Positions 36,043 to 49,404 of a DNA stretch of 64,000 nt are shown here, piece by piece. The notes beneath the pieces were generated by a model. That model was given only the letters and a program-made list of their open reading frames with translations, was not told the DNA's origin and searched no databases. Location: assembly GCA_026168455.1 (NCBI GenBank), contig CM047430.1:70967044-71031043 (forward strand), in the 5' to 3' direction. Made by a program: the position numbers and the translations under genes. Source of the DNA: Theocolax elegans (lineage: Eukaryota > Arthropoda > Insecta > Hymenoptera > Cerocephalidae). Each line of letters opens with the position of its first letter. Position 1 is the stretch's first letter.

Positions 36043-38640
36043 TGCATGATTTTGTAACTCGTATTTATACGTCGAAATACTTGTACGATTACTTGTGCTC
36101 GTGAAGTAGAAAATGAATAATACACTCCGCGCGACATCGCAGTCATAATGAATCGTGACTAATATCTTTCGTTCGACTTGTACCTATATGTGCGGACGTT
36201 ATACCCGATTTAACCGTATACTCGAGGTATAGTACTTTAAACTGCAATAAATAACGAGTGGATCCAATAGTAATTAATTAATACGTCTTTATTTATTTAT
36301 CCATTTCGTATAATATATGCCTATATGAATAACTAAATATACCTTTCGATTCGAAAGATTTTTTTAAATTCTGAATATACGACATCTTAATTATAAACGT
36401 GTAATCACGTGCATACGGAATGGCATTTTGAACGAAGTGTAATTTTAAATTGTTGTGCCCTTTAATTTAACTGACGCGCGGACTCAACTCCCCGCATTTG
36501 TCACGGTGAAAACAATGGATAATGCAATTTGTGATTTACTGAAATGTAACGTAAACAGTGTAACCTTTGGTGTATCCCTTAATTCTTTAAAATATTAATT
36601 ACGCAAATCTCTCTGCAGTTTCGTGATGGTATAATCATGATCCATCGAGCGCCGAGAAATCTCGGTAGATAAATCCTCTCGGTATATATTGAATATATCC
36701 ATTGAAAAATATTAATATCCGATTCCCGATTATCAGTGCGAAAAATCAGTAAAATCTTCGCACCTTCGCATAAATTCTCGAGTTACCAAATTTTTGAACA
36801 TCCCGTTTTAACCTTATTATTATAATCCTTCGTACTTCGTACGCACACGTACACATTATATATATATATATAGGTATACAGTGTGTATCGCAAGTTAGAG
36901 TTACTTATATATACGCGCAGATGTACACAACCTTACCCGAAGTGCCGGTCTCAAAAATTTTCGAGGCTGATCGACACAACCGTCACGCAATTTCAAAATC
37001 AAGATACGTGCCGGGACGATTTACATCGGTCTTCTCCCTCTCTAATTATTATCCCATAAACAAAACCGATGTGTGTGTGTGTGTGTGCGCGCGTAAGTCG
37101 TAGCGAGAAGCCCCGAAATTCTGGTTCGCGGTCTTTGAAAATAATAGGTCCTTCTCGGATAAAAGCGAGTATAAAAAAGGAGAGCAGGCTTGGAAAGATG
37201 AAGGAGTAAGGAACGCAGAAAGAGAGAGAGAGAGGGAGGGGCCAATAAAGGACCACGTGAAAGAAAAAAGTGGCTCGAATATGTGTGCTCGTGTATGCGA
37301 GGGCCCTGAAGCGCGTCGTCCTTACCTGCCTCGCTTTCTTATATATTCTCGCTCTCTCCCTCTTATTCTTTTCTCGACTCTACTTTTACCTCTCTGCTCC
37401 CGTTTGCTCTCTCTCTCTCTCTCTCTCTCACTCTACCTCTTACTCTTTCTTTACTTTTTTGCTCCTTACTCCCTCTTTCGCTTTTGTATGTATACGTTAA
37501 ACTCAATGTCGATTTCATTACGTATAATGATTCTTCATATGTATTATGCGAATTCGCGAGTGCTGTACATGTATATTATATACATGTATGTGCACACATG
37601 CACGTTGTTGATGTTCACCAACCGGATAAGCATTTATCGTGAAATTTTCATTGCGATTTCATTATAATTAATGTTGTACTATATAGAGGGGTTAACGTTG
37701 TATAATAATGAATTATTGTTAACACTTTTGATTTCCCAGTATTCCGTAATGTACCGTGAAGTTACTCTTATGATTGATCGCTTTCATTTAATTTCACCTT
37801 TTTCTTTTAATTCTGCTATTTCGTACTTTATCTGTACATTAACCGTGGAGAAAATTGGAATTTAATGTTTACGTTTGTACGGTCTACCGAAGTTTACTTA
37901 TATATATGTACCATTTTAAATTAAATGTCATATTTTTAAGTATGATTGTTTCGCGTTAATATTCAAGAGATATACTTTTCAATTGTTTATTGTACTTTAT
38001 TTAAATTCTGGTCGATGTATTCAACCTCTGTTATCTGCAAATATTTTATAATACAATTATACAAGAAATAAAAATTATACAGTAGAGACTAGATAAATGT
38101 CGATTTCTTATATTCGTAAATAACAGTTTAGTAAATAGATCTAAAAAAAGAGACAGTGTTATCTGATAAAAAGACTTTTAAATGCTCTACCATTTTCAAT
38201 AAAAATACATCCGAGTATCGTATATAATTGTCACTACCAAAGTAAATTAAAAATAACGTTTAAATAAAACTGTATCCGCGTTGATATTCCATCCTCAATT
38301 GTTTACGATTCTTATTAATATAAGAACAATCGTACATTATACAAACGAATTATAAATAATAAAACGATAAGTATAAAGCTCGAGTTTTCTCTCACCGTAA
38401 TAATTGAACCCCTAATTGCGTTATAATCAACCGAATATGAATATACAAATTCGATCCTCCCGGGGGGAAATTGAGGGAAACGAGGAGTTCCTTAAAAACA
38501 CGGAGATATTATCTCCCGGGTATATTTATATATAAATATAGAACGGCCGTTCACGGGTTAGACCGTGATAATAAACCTAAATCCAAATCAAAATCACATA
38601 AACCAAGATCTCTCGCGATGCTCCTCTCTCCGTAGGAAAA
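35564..38640. other. Intergenic upstream of the Frizzled-type exon; microsatellites, no gene seen
   Basis: CT tracts lie at 36012-36036 and 37404-37430, and a GT tract at 37070-37088. Open frames of up to 136 codons over 37257-37667 are Ser/Leu repeats. I see no supported exon. Confidence 0.5.
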
Positions 38641-39032
38641 TGATCCTTCGAGCGCGCGCTGGACCACTAGACTCTCTTTCTCTCCCACTCTCGGTCGCCG
38701 CAAAACAGAGAAAAAGAGAGAGGGTATTACGAGCAGTCGGCGGCAGCGGCGGTGGCGACGGCGGCACGCCACACGCTCTTCCCTACGGTCTACAGTACCT
38801 TTCCGACTGTCGAGCCGAAAGGTCGATTCGACCGTCGCTCGAGACGTTTTTTTTTTCACGCCGGTTAACTTACATACTTATTTAGTTGAGTATAGATATT
38901 TTGATCGTTTTAGATTTAAAATACCATTATTGACTCGTTGAACAGTGACAGGGTGTGCAGGATTGCGAGTGTTTGGCCATGTTCGATATACGATAGGAAT
39001 TGAACTTTCAAAGTTCCCCTCACAATTGGAGA
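38641..39032 (+). promoter_or_regulatory. CpG-rich 5' region of the Frizzled-type gene
   Basis: CG-rich DNA with a GGC triplet tract (38739-38768) and a GA/CT run precedes the first coding exon and becomes AT-richer about 150 bp before the ATG. The promoter and 5' UTR of the gene at 39033 most likely lie here. No TATA box or transcription start could be fixed. A possible 5' UTR acceptor (TATTTAG at 38879-38885) was noted but not proven. Confidence 0.45.
38979..38996 (+). promoter_or_regulatory. Short upstream open reading frame
   Basis: ATG TTC GAT ATA CGA TAG, five codons and a stop, ends 36 bases before the first ATG of the Frizzled-type exon. If this stretch is in the mRNA, it could lower translation of the receptor. 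Whether it is transcribed is not shown by the sequence. Confidence 0.4.
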
Positions 39033-39230
39033 ATGATGGTTAACGTTCTATGGTTGTTTATTGTGGTGGGTGGGTTCCTCGGTTCCGCGGAATCGTGGAA
39101 CGTCAACCACCAAGGCGGGAGTGCGAAATGCGAGCGTTTAGGGGTTTCTTTTTGTCGGGGTTTAAGGTACAATCTTACCGCTATGCCTAACTTCATGGGA
39201 CACGAAGATCAGCTACAAGCCGAACGAGGG
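39033..39230 (+). CDS. First coding exon of a Frizzled-family receptor (partial, 66 codons)
   Basis: Two adjacent ATGs at 39033 and 39036 begin a signal peptide (hydrophobic core VLWLFIVVGGFLG, likely cut after AES at residue 21). Residues 33-66 then match the start of the Frizzled cysteine-rich domain: C33, seven residues, C41, followed by LRYNLTAMPNFMGHEDQ. Frizzled domains share C-x7-C, YN-x-T-x-MPN and GH-x-x-Q at this place, and Asn47 is the usual N-glycosylation site. The exon ends in phase 0 at GGG|GTGAGT. Frizzleds are seven-pass Wnt receptors in the plasma membrane. The MPN word favours a Frizzled over Corin, ROR or secreted CRD proteins. Which paralogue is unclear; MPN then MGHE is closest in my memory to the FZD4 or FZD9/10 groups. 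The rest of the CRD and the membrane domain lie outside the window or were not found. Confidence 0.75.
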
Positions 39231-39947
39231 GTGAGTTTATACATCAGCGATCCTTTTTTTTTCACTCTATCTTTTTTTTCTCTAAATGTTCTCGGTGAAT
39301 ATTAGGTGGTATACCTATGTTTATATCACTATCCGCGTGTATATCTCGTATAATCGACTTGTTTGATTGAGTGGCGGATACGCGCAAAGAGTGAGTGAGA
39401 GAGGGAGAAAGCGCTGTTGATATTTGCGGTAAAATTAGTTATGCCTGCCAATTCGCCTGATTGATATGTATCGGATAATACCTATATAATGGCTACATTC
39501 GATATTTAACTATCATTGATGGATACACGTCTATCCCGTAAAGGAAATAATTTTTTTATCGCTTTACTTACGCTTGTTGAATGAACCTGCGATTAACGAA
39601 AACAATATCCAAGTATAACCATGTTGAAATTGTAACGATTGTCAAACAAATTAATTTTATAAATACAATATTGCAATCTCTGATGCACTATTAACAAACA
39701 CGCAATGTGTAATTAATATCATTTATTAATTCGACTTTATATATATATGCATGTTGATTTGATATCAATACATATATATACATATATAATAAGTAATTTT
39801 CAATTAATCATAACGCTATATTGATTCAATTATAAACACTCAGATATATACAAGTAATGCGCTCACACGAAGAAAAATGTTACTTCTTTTTTATCAAAAG
39901 ACACGTCGCGCCATATAAATGAAAAATTAATGCGATTTAGTTTCAAC

Positions 39948-40852
39948 GCGATAATTCAATAATTCGACTCGCTATCTTTTTTACACGGTGCCCGAGTGAG
40001 AAAGTTAATTACAAAAAAGAAAATTAAGTACGTCGATCCCGCAAAGTTCAAAATTCGGATTAACTTTTTGGTGTCGGCACACAACGAATATACTCAACCA
40101 CGTGGACAGGTCAATACCTGCGCGTATATATCGTTCGTAAAGATTTCGGATTTACATTTGAATGGGTGTTATTTTAAAATGGTAACCCATACCGGCTATT
40201 AAAATTCTGATTGAGAAATTCGAAACCCGAATTTTTAATGAAACCTAAAATTCGATTCTCAAATCATTAACGCATATAGGTATATATATGTGCGCGCGTA
40301 TACCCAATTGCGTCACGGATATTAGACATAAAGTATATATACGTATATATATAAAGCACACATATATATGTATTAAATTAGAACTATATTATACTCTAAT
40401 ACGTTATTTAATTCGCATTGTACATTTATATTTATATCGCGTTTATTAATACACGAACATAGTCTAAATTATTATATCGTTTCATAAAGTTATTATAATA
40501 TTATACGTAAAATTGTTAAAACGCAAAATTGATTAAACCTATAATGAAATAGAGCGGTATTATAAATTATCCCCATATATCGTTCGGTCGTATCATTTTC
40601 ACAAAGCCACGTGAAATTCGCATAATTAAATTACGATGTCAATTACACAACCGCGAACCACTCGCAAAAACGTACAAAGGGAGAAAAAAATTAGAATACG
40701 TCAAACCGTGTAAAAACTCCATTCTCCGTATATAGCTATGTGTGTGCATACATCATATATACATATATCCACACGGAGAGATATACATTTTTATATGCAC
40801 GCAAACCACGCGGTCAAACTGCATTAAAATCGCGGGCTCGTCCTTCGAGATG

Positions 40853-40891
<39 letters not shown>

Positions 40892-42353
40892 GTGAATCCG
40901 TGCGCGCACGCCGCGCGAGAGATCGGAGAGAAGAGAATCAAAGGTAATCGAGCGCGCGGTCGGCTTCGATCTCTCGGAATCTCGTCGAGAGAGAAACAGA
41001 GAGAAAGAAAGAAAGAAAGAAAGGAAGAAAGAGGTAGAGGGTACAGGATAGATAGAACGAAGAAGAGGGACAAGGATGGCACTAACTTTGATCTCGAGCG
41101 CGCACATCTTTTCCGATCGTGTTGCTCTCTTCTCGCGCGCGAGAAAGAGAGATAGAGAGAACAAAAAGGAAGGGTACTTTTAAGTCGACTTGATTTCCCT
41201 TTTGTTTAACTTGGAAGTGAATTTTATAATAAAAATATACGGTGTGTTATATATTATCAATGCGATATATTAGTCATTTTTTGGAGATTATCATTGTCAT
41301 TGCGAGTTGTTGATCTGTAGTAAACTGATTATAAATATATTGCATTTCATGAATATATTTACGTCTTTTTGTGTAATTATTTTGTAGTAGACAACGTAAT
41401 ATTTGCGCGCAAAATTAAATATGTACATTTGTATCAAGAAAGTAGAGTGATTCACTTAATTTCAATAATCAATGATTTTCCATTTACGTGCACCAAAGCA
41501 GTTGGTAATAGATTTAAAGAAAAGTAGATTAAATAAGAAGAAAATAAAAAGGATTTACTAAGGAAAAGATGCAGAGACACCGTGACAACTTAGTATCGAG
41601 TATATATTATATACGCCTATGTATATATTCGTTTTCTTCTTCAGTTCTTTCGTACATATATATATATAGATATATATCGAACAAATGCATCTACCCCCCC
41701 TCCTTTTTATTACCCCCGTATACTCCTCCACCGTGTGTCGAGCCGGCATCTATGTATATATATATATATCACACACACACACACACACACACTGTTGAGA
41801 TCTTGATCGTCATCGCGCTGGTCCAAGAATGGATCACTTAACGACTGAGTCCGAGAAAAATGTGCTCTTCGAATCTGACACGGTATCTTTGAGTGTTTCC
41901 TACACGTATATATATACACAATAAAAGCTCAACGAGGACCGATAATGAGATAGACGAAGGGAGTAGAGCAATGTTGCGTGAAACATCGGATCTAGGAGCT
42001 TCTGAATATATATATATGTATAGGTATATATACATGACACATGCGGGACAGCACAGGAAGTATCCATGTAGACACACTCGAGAGAACCTTTTGTTCCTGA
42101 AAGGGCTCGGAGATTCCCTTTTTTTTTGTCGAGAAATTTAGAAAGGAAAAAAAATGGATTTGCTTTTAGTGTGGAGGAAACGTTCGTGGCTTAGTTTTCC
42201 TTGTACGTATATTGGGTATAGGTTGTAGCTTTTACCTCGAGAGAATACTACGTCGATTGTACGCGTGTGTATATATACACTTGTTGCTGCTCGTCCATTT
42301 AAAATACCGGCGACCGCGTGCGCACAACTCAAAATATTCATAAGAATTATTTA
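39948..42353 (+). repeat. 2.4-kb segmental duplication, copy 1
   Basis: Starts at GCGATAATTCAA and ends at about AATATTCATAAG...ATTTA. It matches 42450-44856 nearly base for base at an offset of 2,502-2,503. Differences are mainly in microsatellite lengths and single-base indels. It contains CT, GAAA, TA and CA microsatellites and no gene. Confidence 0.95.
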
Positions 42354-42449
42354 ATTATAATATATATTCACAAGTTAATGCGTATACAGGAAAATGTATT
42401 TTTGTTTACGACATGCATTATATAAATGTGAAAAATTAGCGATTATTTA

Positions 42450-43352
42450 GCGATAATTCAAATAATCGACTCGCTATCTTTTCTTACACGGTGCCCGAGT
42501 GAGAAAGTTAATTACAAAAAAGAAAATTAAGTACGTCGATCCCGCAAAGTTCAAAATTCGGATTAACTTTTTGGTGTCGGCACACAACGAATATACTCAA
42601 CCACGTGGACAGGTCAATACCTGCGCGTATATATCGTTCGTAAAGATTTCGGATTTACATTTGAATGGGTGTTATTTTAAAATGGTAACCCATACCGGCT
42701 ATTAAAATTCTGATTGAGAATTCGAAACCCGAATTTTTAATGAAACCTAAAATTCGATTCTCAAATCATTAACGCATATAGGTATATATATGTGCGCGCG
42801 TATACCCAATTGCGTCACGGATATTAGACATAAAGTATATATACGTATATATAAAGCACACATATATATGTATTAAATTAGAACTATATTATACTCTAAT
42901 ACGTTATTTAATTCGCATTGTACATTTATATTTATATCGCGTTTATTAATACACGAACATAGTCTAAATTATTATATCGTTTCATAAAGTTATTATAATA
43001 TTATACGTAAAATTGTTAAAACGCAAAATTGATTAAACCTATAATGAAATAGAGCGGTATTATAAATTATCCCCATATATCGTTCGGTCGTATCATTTTC
43101 ACAAAGCCACGTGAAATTCGCATAATTAAATTACGATGTCAATTACACAACCGCGAACCACTCGCAAAAACGTACAAAGGGAGAAAAAAATTAGAATACG
43201 TCAAACCGTGTAAAAACTCCATTCTCCGTATATAGCTATGTGTGTGCATACATCATATATACATATATCCACACGGAGAGATATACATTTTTATATGCAC
43301 GCAAACCACGCGGTCAAACTGCATTAAAATCGCGGGCTCGTCCTTCGAGATG

Positions 43353-43393
<41 letters not shown>

Positions 43394-44856
43394 GTGAATC
43401 CGTGCGCGCACGCCGCGCGAGAGATCGGAGAGAAGAGAATCAAAGGTAATCGAGCGCGCGGTCGGCTTCGATCTCTCGGAATCTCGTCGAGAGAGAAACA
43501 GAGAGAAAGAAAGAAAGAAAGAAAGGAAGAAAGAGGTAGAGGGTACAGGATAGATAGAACGAAGAAGAGGGACAAGGATGGCACTAACTTTGATCTCGAG
43601 CGCGCACATCTTTTCCGATCGTGTTGCTCTCTTCTCGCGCGCGAGAAAGAGAGATAGAGAGAACAAAAAGGAAGGGTACTTTTAAGTCGACTTGATTTCC
43701 CTTTTGTTTAACTTGGAAGTGAATTTTATAATAAAAATATACGGTGTGTTATATATTATCAATGCGATATATTAGTCATTTTTTGGAGATTATCATTGTC
43801 ATTGCGAGTTGTTGATCTGTAGTAAACTGATTATAAATATATTGCATTTCATGAATATATTTACGTCTTTTTGTGTAATTATTTTGTAGTAGACAACGTA
43901 ATATTTGCGCGCAAAATTAAATATGTACATTTGTATCAAGAAAGTAGAGTGATTCACTTAATTTCAATAATCAATGATTTTCCATTTACGTGCACCAAAG
44001 CAGTTGGTAATAGATTTAAAGAAAAGTAGATTAAATAAGAAGAAAATAAAAAGGATTTACTAAGGAAAAGATGCAGAGACACCGTGACAACTTAGTATCG
44101 AGTATATATTATATACGCCTATGTATATATTCGTTTTCTTCTTCAGTTCTTTCGTACATATATATATATAGATATATATCGAACAAATGCATCTACCCCC
44201 CCTCCTTTTTATTACCCCCGTATACTCCTCCACCGTGTGTCGAGCCGGCATCTATGTATATATATATATATCACACACACACACACACACACACTGTTGA
44301 GATCTTGATCGTCATCGCGCTGGTCCAAGAATGGATCACTTAAACGACTGAGTCCGAGAAAAATGTGCTCTTCGAATCTGACACGGTATCTTTGAGTGTT
44401 TCCTACACGTATATATATACACAATAAAAGCTCAACGAGGACCGATAATGAGATAGACGAAGGGAGTAGAGCAATGTTGCGTGAAACATCGGATCTAGGA
44501 GCTTCTGAATATATATATATGTATAGGTATATATACATGACACATGCGGGACAGCACAGGAAGTATCCATGTAGACACACTCGAGAGAACCTTTTGTTCC
44601 TGAAAGGGCTCGGAGATTCCCTTTTTTTTTGTCGAGAAATTTAGAAAGGAAAAAAAATGGATTTGCTTTTAGTGTGGAGGAAACGTTCGTGGCTTAGTTT
44701 TCCTTGTACGTATATTGGGTATAGGTTGTAGCTTTTACCTCGAGAGAATACTACGTCGATTGTACGCGTGTGTATATATACACTTGTTGCTGCTCGTCCA
44801 TTTAAAATACCGGTCGACCGCGTGCGCACAATCAAAATATTCATAAGACTTATTTA
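42450..44856 (+). repeat. 2.4-kb segmental duplication, copy 2
   Basis: Second copy of 39948-42353, same orientation, separated from copy 1 by 96 bp of unrelated AT-rich DNA (42354-42449). Its CT tract (43357-43388) is two bases longer than in copy 1 (40857-40886). One-base changes such as CTTAAACG for CTTAACG after the CA tract also mark it. Confidence 0.95.
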
Positions 44857-45993
44857 TATATATATATATATAATATACACATGTGTCGCGTGATAGGTGT
44901 AGCTGACAATATCGTTTATTTTCATGTTTACGCTTATGCATTATTATATATTGACTGTGATTGCGATTATCTGTTTATTGTACAAAAAATTAGATTGAAA
45001 CAAAACTCGATATTTATATTAGAGGATAAATAAGTAAGAAACAAAACGAACCATGATTATTTTGTTAAAAGCAACGTACGTATAGTATATATCGTATTGG
45101 ACACCCACTCGCGTTTACACGGAGCAAAGCAAATTACACGACGAGGACTCGTGCAATTTTGGGTACACCGAGGTGCGACGAACACGTGTAAGTAGTATCG
45201 ACGGGTAGTCCGACTTGCATGAATGAACAAAACGCGAACGACGACCGAACAGGCTGAACGATCAAGAGAAAGAAAAAGGAAAGAGAGAAAGAGTGAGAGA
45301 GAGGGGGGGGGGGAGGATAAGAAGTTGTACAGGCGGGTGAAAGCACGAGCGAGGTATAACGTATGAAATGGATCTCTAATTAAGCCTCCCGTGGTAATTC
45401 TCTCGTCGTATAGTTGTTTATACTTATACGTACACACAACGAGAGAGATATATAGAGAAAGAGAGAAAAGAGACTGATGGAGATACACATACACACACAC
45501 ATATATATACATAGCGTGCTTACATGTGCTCGTATATTCGTTTGTTTCGCGAATCCAAAACGTTTTTTACTTTCTTTTCTTTTATCGATAATTGCTCTAT
45601 ATTTGATTTATACTTTGTTTTCTATATCGAAAACACGTATACGAGATACACGGTGCAATATTTCACTTTATAATGCATCCTATTAAGGTATCGGTGGTAT
45701 ATATACAATATCTTGGTTTGCTTAATGAAAATTCTCTATAACCGTCTATCGTGTAGTGTATAAGGAAAATTTTAATTAGACTTCTGTTGTCGTTTTTTCT
45801 GGATAAAACCATTTACTTTATTTCACTGTCGATATCAATTTACTTTTTCTTATATGTATACAGTTTTATACGTACACTACAAAAATGAATTTTTTATTTA
45901 TTTAAGTATGTATATACATACAGTGTTTACACAATATCTGTTTTGTACTCGAATTTGATTTATTATTATACTACACCGTTATATAACATATAT
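44857..45993. other. Intron sequence between the two duplication sets, no gene seen
   Basis: TA tracts at 44853-44873, a GA and poly-G run at 45265-45316, and CA/TA tracts at 45483-45515. The minus-strand frame of 151 codons over 45057-45512 is made of these repeats and is rejected as a gene. Confidence 0.55.
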
Positions 45994-47760
45994 ACTGATA
46001 AAAACTTTAATCAATTTATATTTACAATGTAACAATACCATTTGAAAAATCACTTTAAAAAATGGAATTTTTAAAATATTAGTATTTGAGTATATAACAT
46101 TTTTTAACAATTATGTACGTTGAAGAAAATTACGTTTCATTTGTTTTTAATTTTAATTCAAATATGCCGTTAAAAGTAAAGCAAATTATAATGAAATATA
46201 TCAGAAAGTACACAGACCGTTCATAAACATATTTATTAGAATAATGATTGATTTCATTTCTTAATGTAAAAAAAACGTAAGAGATTTTAAACTTTATAAT
46301 TTGCCGTACGTATATTTTGGATTACGTACTTAAGTTTCATTTCTCAGTAATTCGCGAAGAGAAAAAAAAAATGGTAACGACAGTTTGAAAAGTTAACCGA
46401 AATTTCCTAATACATTTGGTGTATATACTGCAAGTATATCGGTAAATACGGTGAATTAATCGAAGAAGCCAAACGTTGGAAGGAAAAAAGAAAAGTAAAA
46501 AATAAATGAGCAACGATACCGATCGAGCATAACCAATTTTTAATTTATCAGAGGACGATTTGTCTTCCCGCGTGTATATATATAGTCTCCTCTCGGCGAT
46601 CGGTAGATCCACACACGCGGAGTGCAACGAAAACCGTCGACGCGGCGCATCTTTATGTGCATTCTCTCTTCGTTCTTTCGGTCCATCCGGGAGTATATAT
46701 ATACACACGGTTCGATGATTCGATTCGTTTTATCGACGCTAATGAGAGCCGGGTTCCATCTCGCTATTACTTTGATCTCGGATCCTTTATTAACGCTCGA
46801 CTAAACCATATATATATAGATATAGGTATACACACACACGCACATATACATACATGTACACGTATAGACTATCGAGTTATAAGAAAACTCGCTTGCCCGA
46901 GAGAAACAGTGTATATACATGACAAAAATATAAAAGACTCGGGGAAATAATGGTTCGTCTCAGGTACACAAACGAAATTGGCCTTTCTATTCGGTGGTTA
47001 CCTATTAACGGAAAACCATTCGGCTTTTCTCTTGATTTATGATATATACCCAGCTCGAAAGTAGTTAGGCGCCTCGGCCTCCGTAACGTGACTCGAAGAA
47101 TTATATTCGTTAGTTTGCGGTTTCCTTTTGACGCCTTTTACAATTTTTCGGCTACGAGTTTTCGCGCGGAACCACCGTTTCACCCTAAGATTATTGGGAT
47201 CGTTTTCCCGATCCGATACTTTCGTTACGTATGCGGGAAAAGAAAATTGGAAATTTTAATCTCCCTTACGGATTTTTAACGGATTTAGTAACCTTAATGA
47301 ACGGTTTACCTTAATTGCGCTGCAGGAGTTTAGACTGTACAATTAATATATATTTTATATGTGTTGCAACGTTTCGCTCAGGCTTTTAGATTGCGATGCT
47401 ATAAAACGTTAAGCGCATTAAGAATAACGCACGCACTTTTCAATCTTTTACATTTTATGCACTGTAAATATTCAATTTGCTATATTAATAGCTGGCCACT
47501 TGAAATGATCATTCTAATTCTTGCCTCGATGTACGCACTATAATATTAACATACGTTAAATTGACAATTAAATAAAAATAAAGTTTTTTATTTTGTCTAA
47601 TAGATTATTTTAATAAATACGTCAATTATACCTTTAATGAACATTTCGCAATTACGTGCTCGTGATAAAACTGACACTCAACTCGTTCTACATAAAAACG
47701 CATCAACGTATCTCTTTTAGCGATGCAAAAAACTCTCCTCGTTATAAAACTATAGAATTT
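45994..47760 (+). repeat. Triplicated segment, copy A (head plus core)
   Basis: The head (45994-46302), starting ACTGATAAAAAC, is shared only with copy C; the core (46303-47760), starting GCCGTACGTA, is shared with B and C. The copy stops at TATAGAATTT and joins copy B directly, so the tail found in B and C is missing. The join lies in the short shared word ATTTGCCG, as expected for unequal exchange or replication slippage at microhomology. Confidence 0.93.
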
Positions 47761-49404
47761 GCCGTACGTATATTTTTGGATTACGTACTTAAGTTTCATT
47801 TCTCAGTAATTCGCGAAGAGAAAAAAAAATGGTAACGACAGTTTTGAAAAGTTAACCGAAATTTCCTAATACATTTGGTGTATATACTGCAAGTATATCG
47901 GTAAATACGGTGAATTAATCGAAGAAGCCAAACGTTGGAAGGAAAAGAGAAAAGTAAAAAATAAATGAGCAACGATACCGATCGAGCATAACCAATTTTT
48001 AATTTATCAGAGGACGATTTGTCTTCCCGCGTGTATATATATATAGTCTCCTCTCGGCGATCGGTAGATCCCACACGCGGAGTGCAACGAAAACCGTCGA
48101 CGCGGCGCATCTTTATGTGCATTCTCTCTTCGTTCTTTCGGTCCATCCGGGAGTGTATATATACACACGGTTCGATGATTCGATTCGTTTTATCGACGCT
48201 AATGAGAGCCGGGTTCCATCTCGCTATTACTTTGATCTCGGATCCTTTATTAACGCTCGACTAAACCTATATATATAGATATGGGTACACACACACACGC
48301 ACATATACATACATGTACACGTATAGACTATCGAGTTATAAGAAAACTCGCTTGCCCGAGAGAAACAGTGTATATACATGACAAAAATATAAAGACTCGG
48401 GAAATATCATGGTTCGTCTCAGGTACACAAACGAAATTGGCCTTTCTATTCGGCTGGTTACCTATTAACGGAAAACCATTCGGCTTTTCTCTTGATTTAT
48501 GATATATACCCAGCTCGAAAGTAGTTAGGCGCCTCGGCCTCCGTAACGTGACTCGAAGAATTATATTCGTTAGTTTGCGGTTTCCTTTTGACGCCTTTTA
48601 CAATTTTTCGGCTACGAGTTTTCGCGCGGAACCACCGTTTCACCCTAAGATTTATTGGGATCGTTTTCCCGATCCGATACTTTCGTTACGTATGCGGGAA
48701 AAGAAAATTGGAAATTTTAATCTCCCTTACGGATTTTTAACGGATTTAGTAACCTTAATGAACGGTTTACCTTAATTGCGCTGCAGGAGTTTAGACTGTA
48801 CAATTAATTATATATATATATTTATATGTGTTGCAACGTTTCGCTCAGGCTTTTAGATTGCGATGCTATAAAACGTTAAGCGCATTAAGAATAACGCACG
48901 CACTTTTCAATCTTTTACATTTTATGCACTGTAAATATTCAATTTGCTATATTAATAGCTGGCCACTTGAAATGATCATTCTAATTCTTGCCTCGATGTA
49001 CGCACTAATAATATTAACATACGTTAAATTGACAATTAAATAAAAATAAAGTTTTTTTATTTTGTCTAATAGATTTTTAATAAATACGTCAAATTATACC
49101 TTTAATGAACATTTCGCAATTACGTGCTCGTGATAAAACTGACACTCAACTCGTTCTATATAAAACGCATCAACGTATCTCTTTTAGCGATGCAAAAAAC
49201 TCTCCTCGTTATAAAACTATAGAATTTCCAAGACAATGCCGATTAAAAAGCCGATGTGAAAAATAAAAAGTCACTTTGTAAGTCTGCTAGGATGAGCAAT
49301 AATCCCAAACCTTTAATACGTATACCCACAGTTATAGCAATATTTATTTTTTTCATCTTCGATGTCACAGAGAACCACCCATATATATATATATATACGC
49401 TGAA
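47761..49404 (+). repeat. Triplicated segment, copy B (core plus tail)
   Basis: The core at 47761-49227 is about 1,467 bp, followed by the tail from TTCCAAGACAATGCC to a TA tract that joins copy C. The head present in A and C is absent. Small differences from A, such as CGGCTGG for CGGTGG near 48451, are scattered. Confidence 0.93.

Noticed and set aside
37257..37667. 136-codon plus-strand frame
   Set aside because: Consists largely of the CT microsatellite and surrounding pyrimidine tracts.
39000..39032. Extension of the Frizzled-type frame upstream to 39000
   Set aside because: The codon at 39000 is TTG; the first ATG in frame is at 39033 and is directly followed by a good signal peptide.
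40742..44580. Paired frames that occur twice 2.5 kb apart, up to 137 codons
   Set aside because: They repeat because the DNA is duplicated. They are made of CT, GAAA and TA microsatellites and overlap on both strands.
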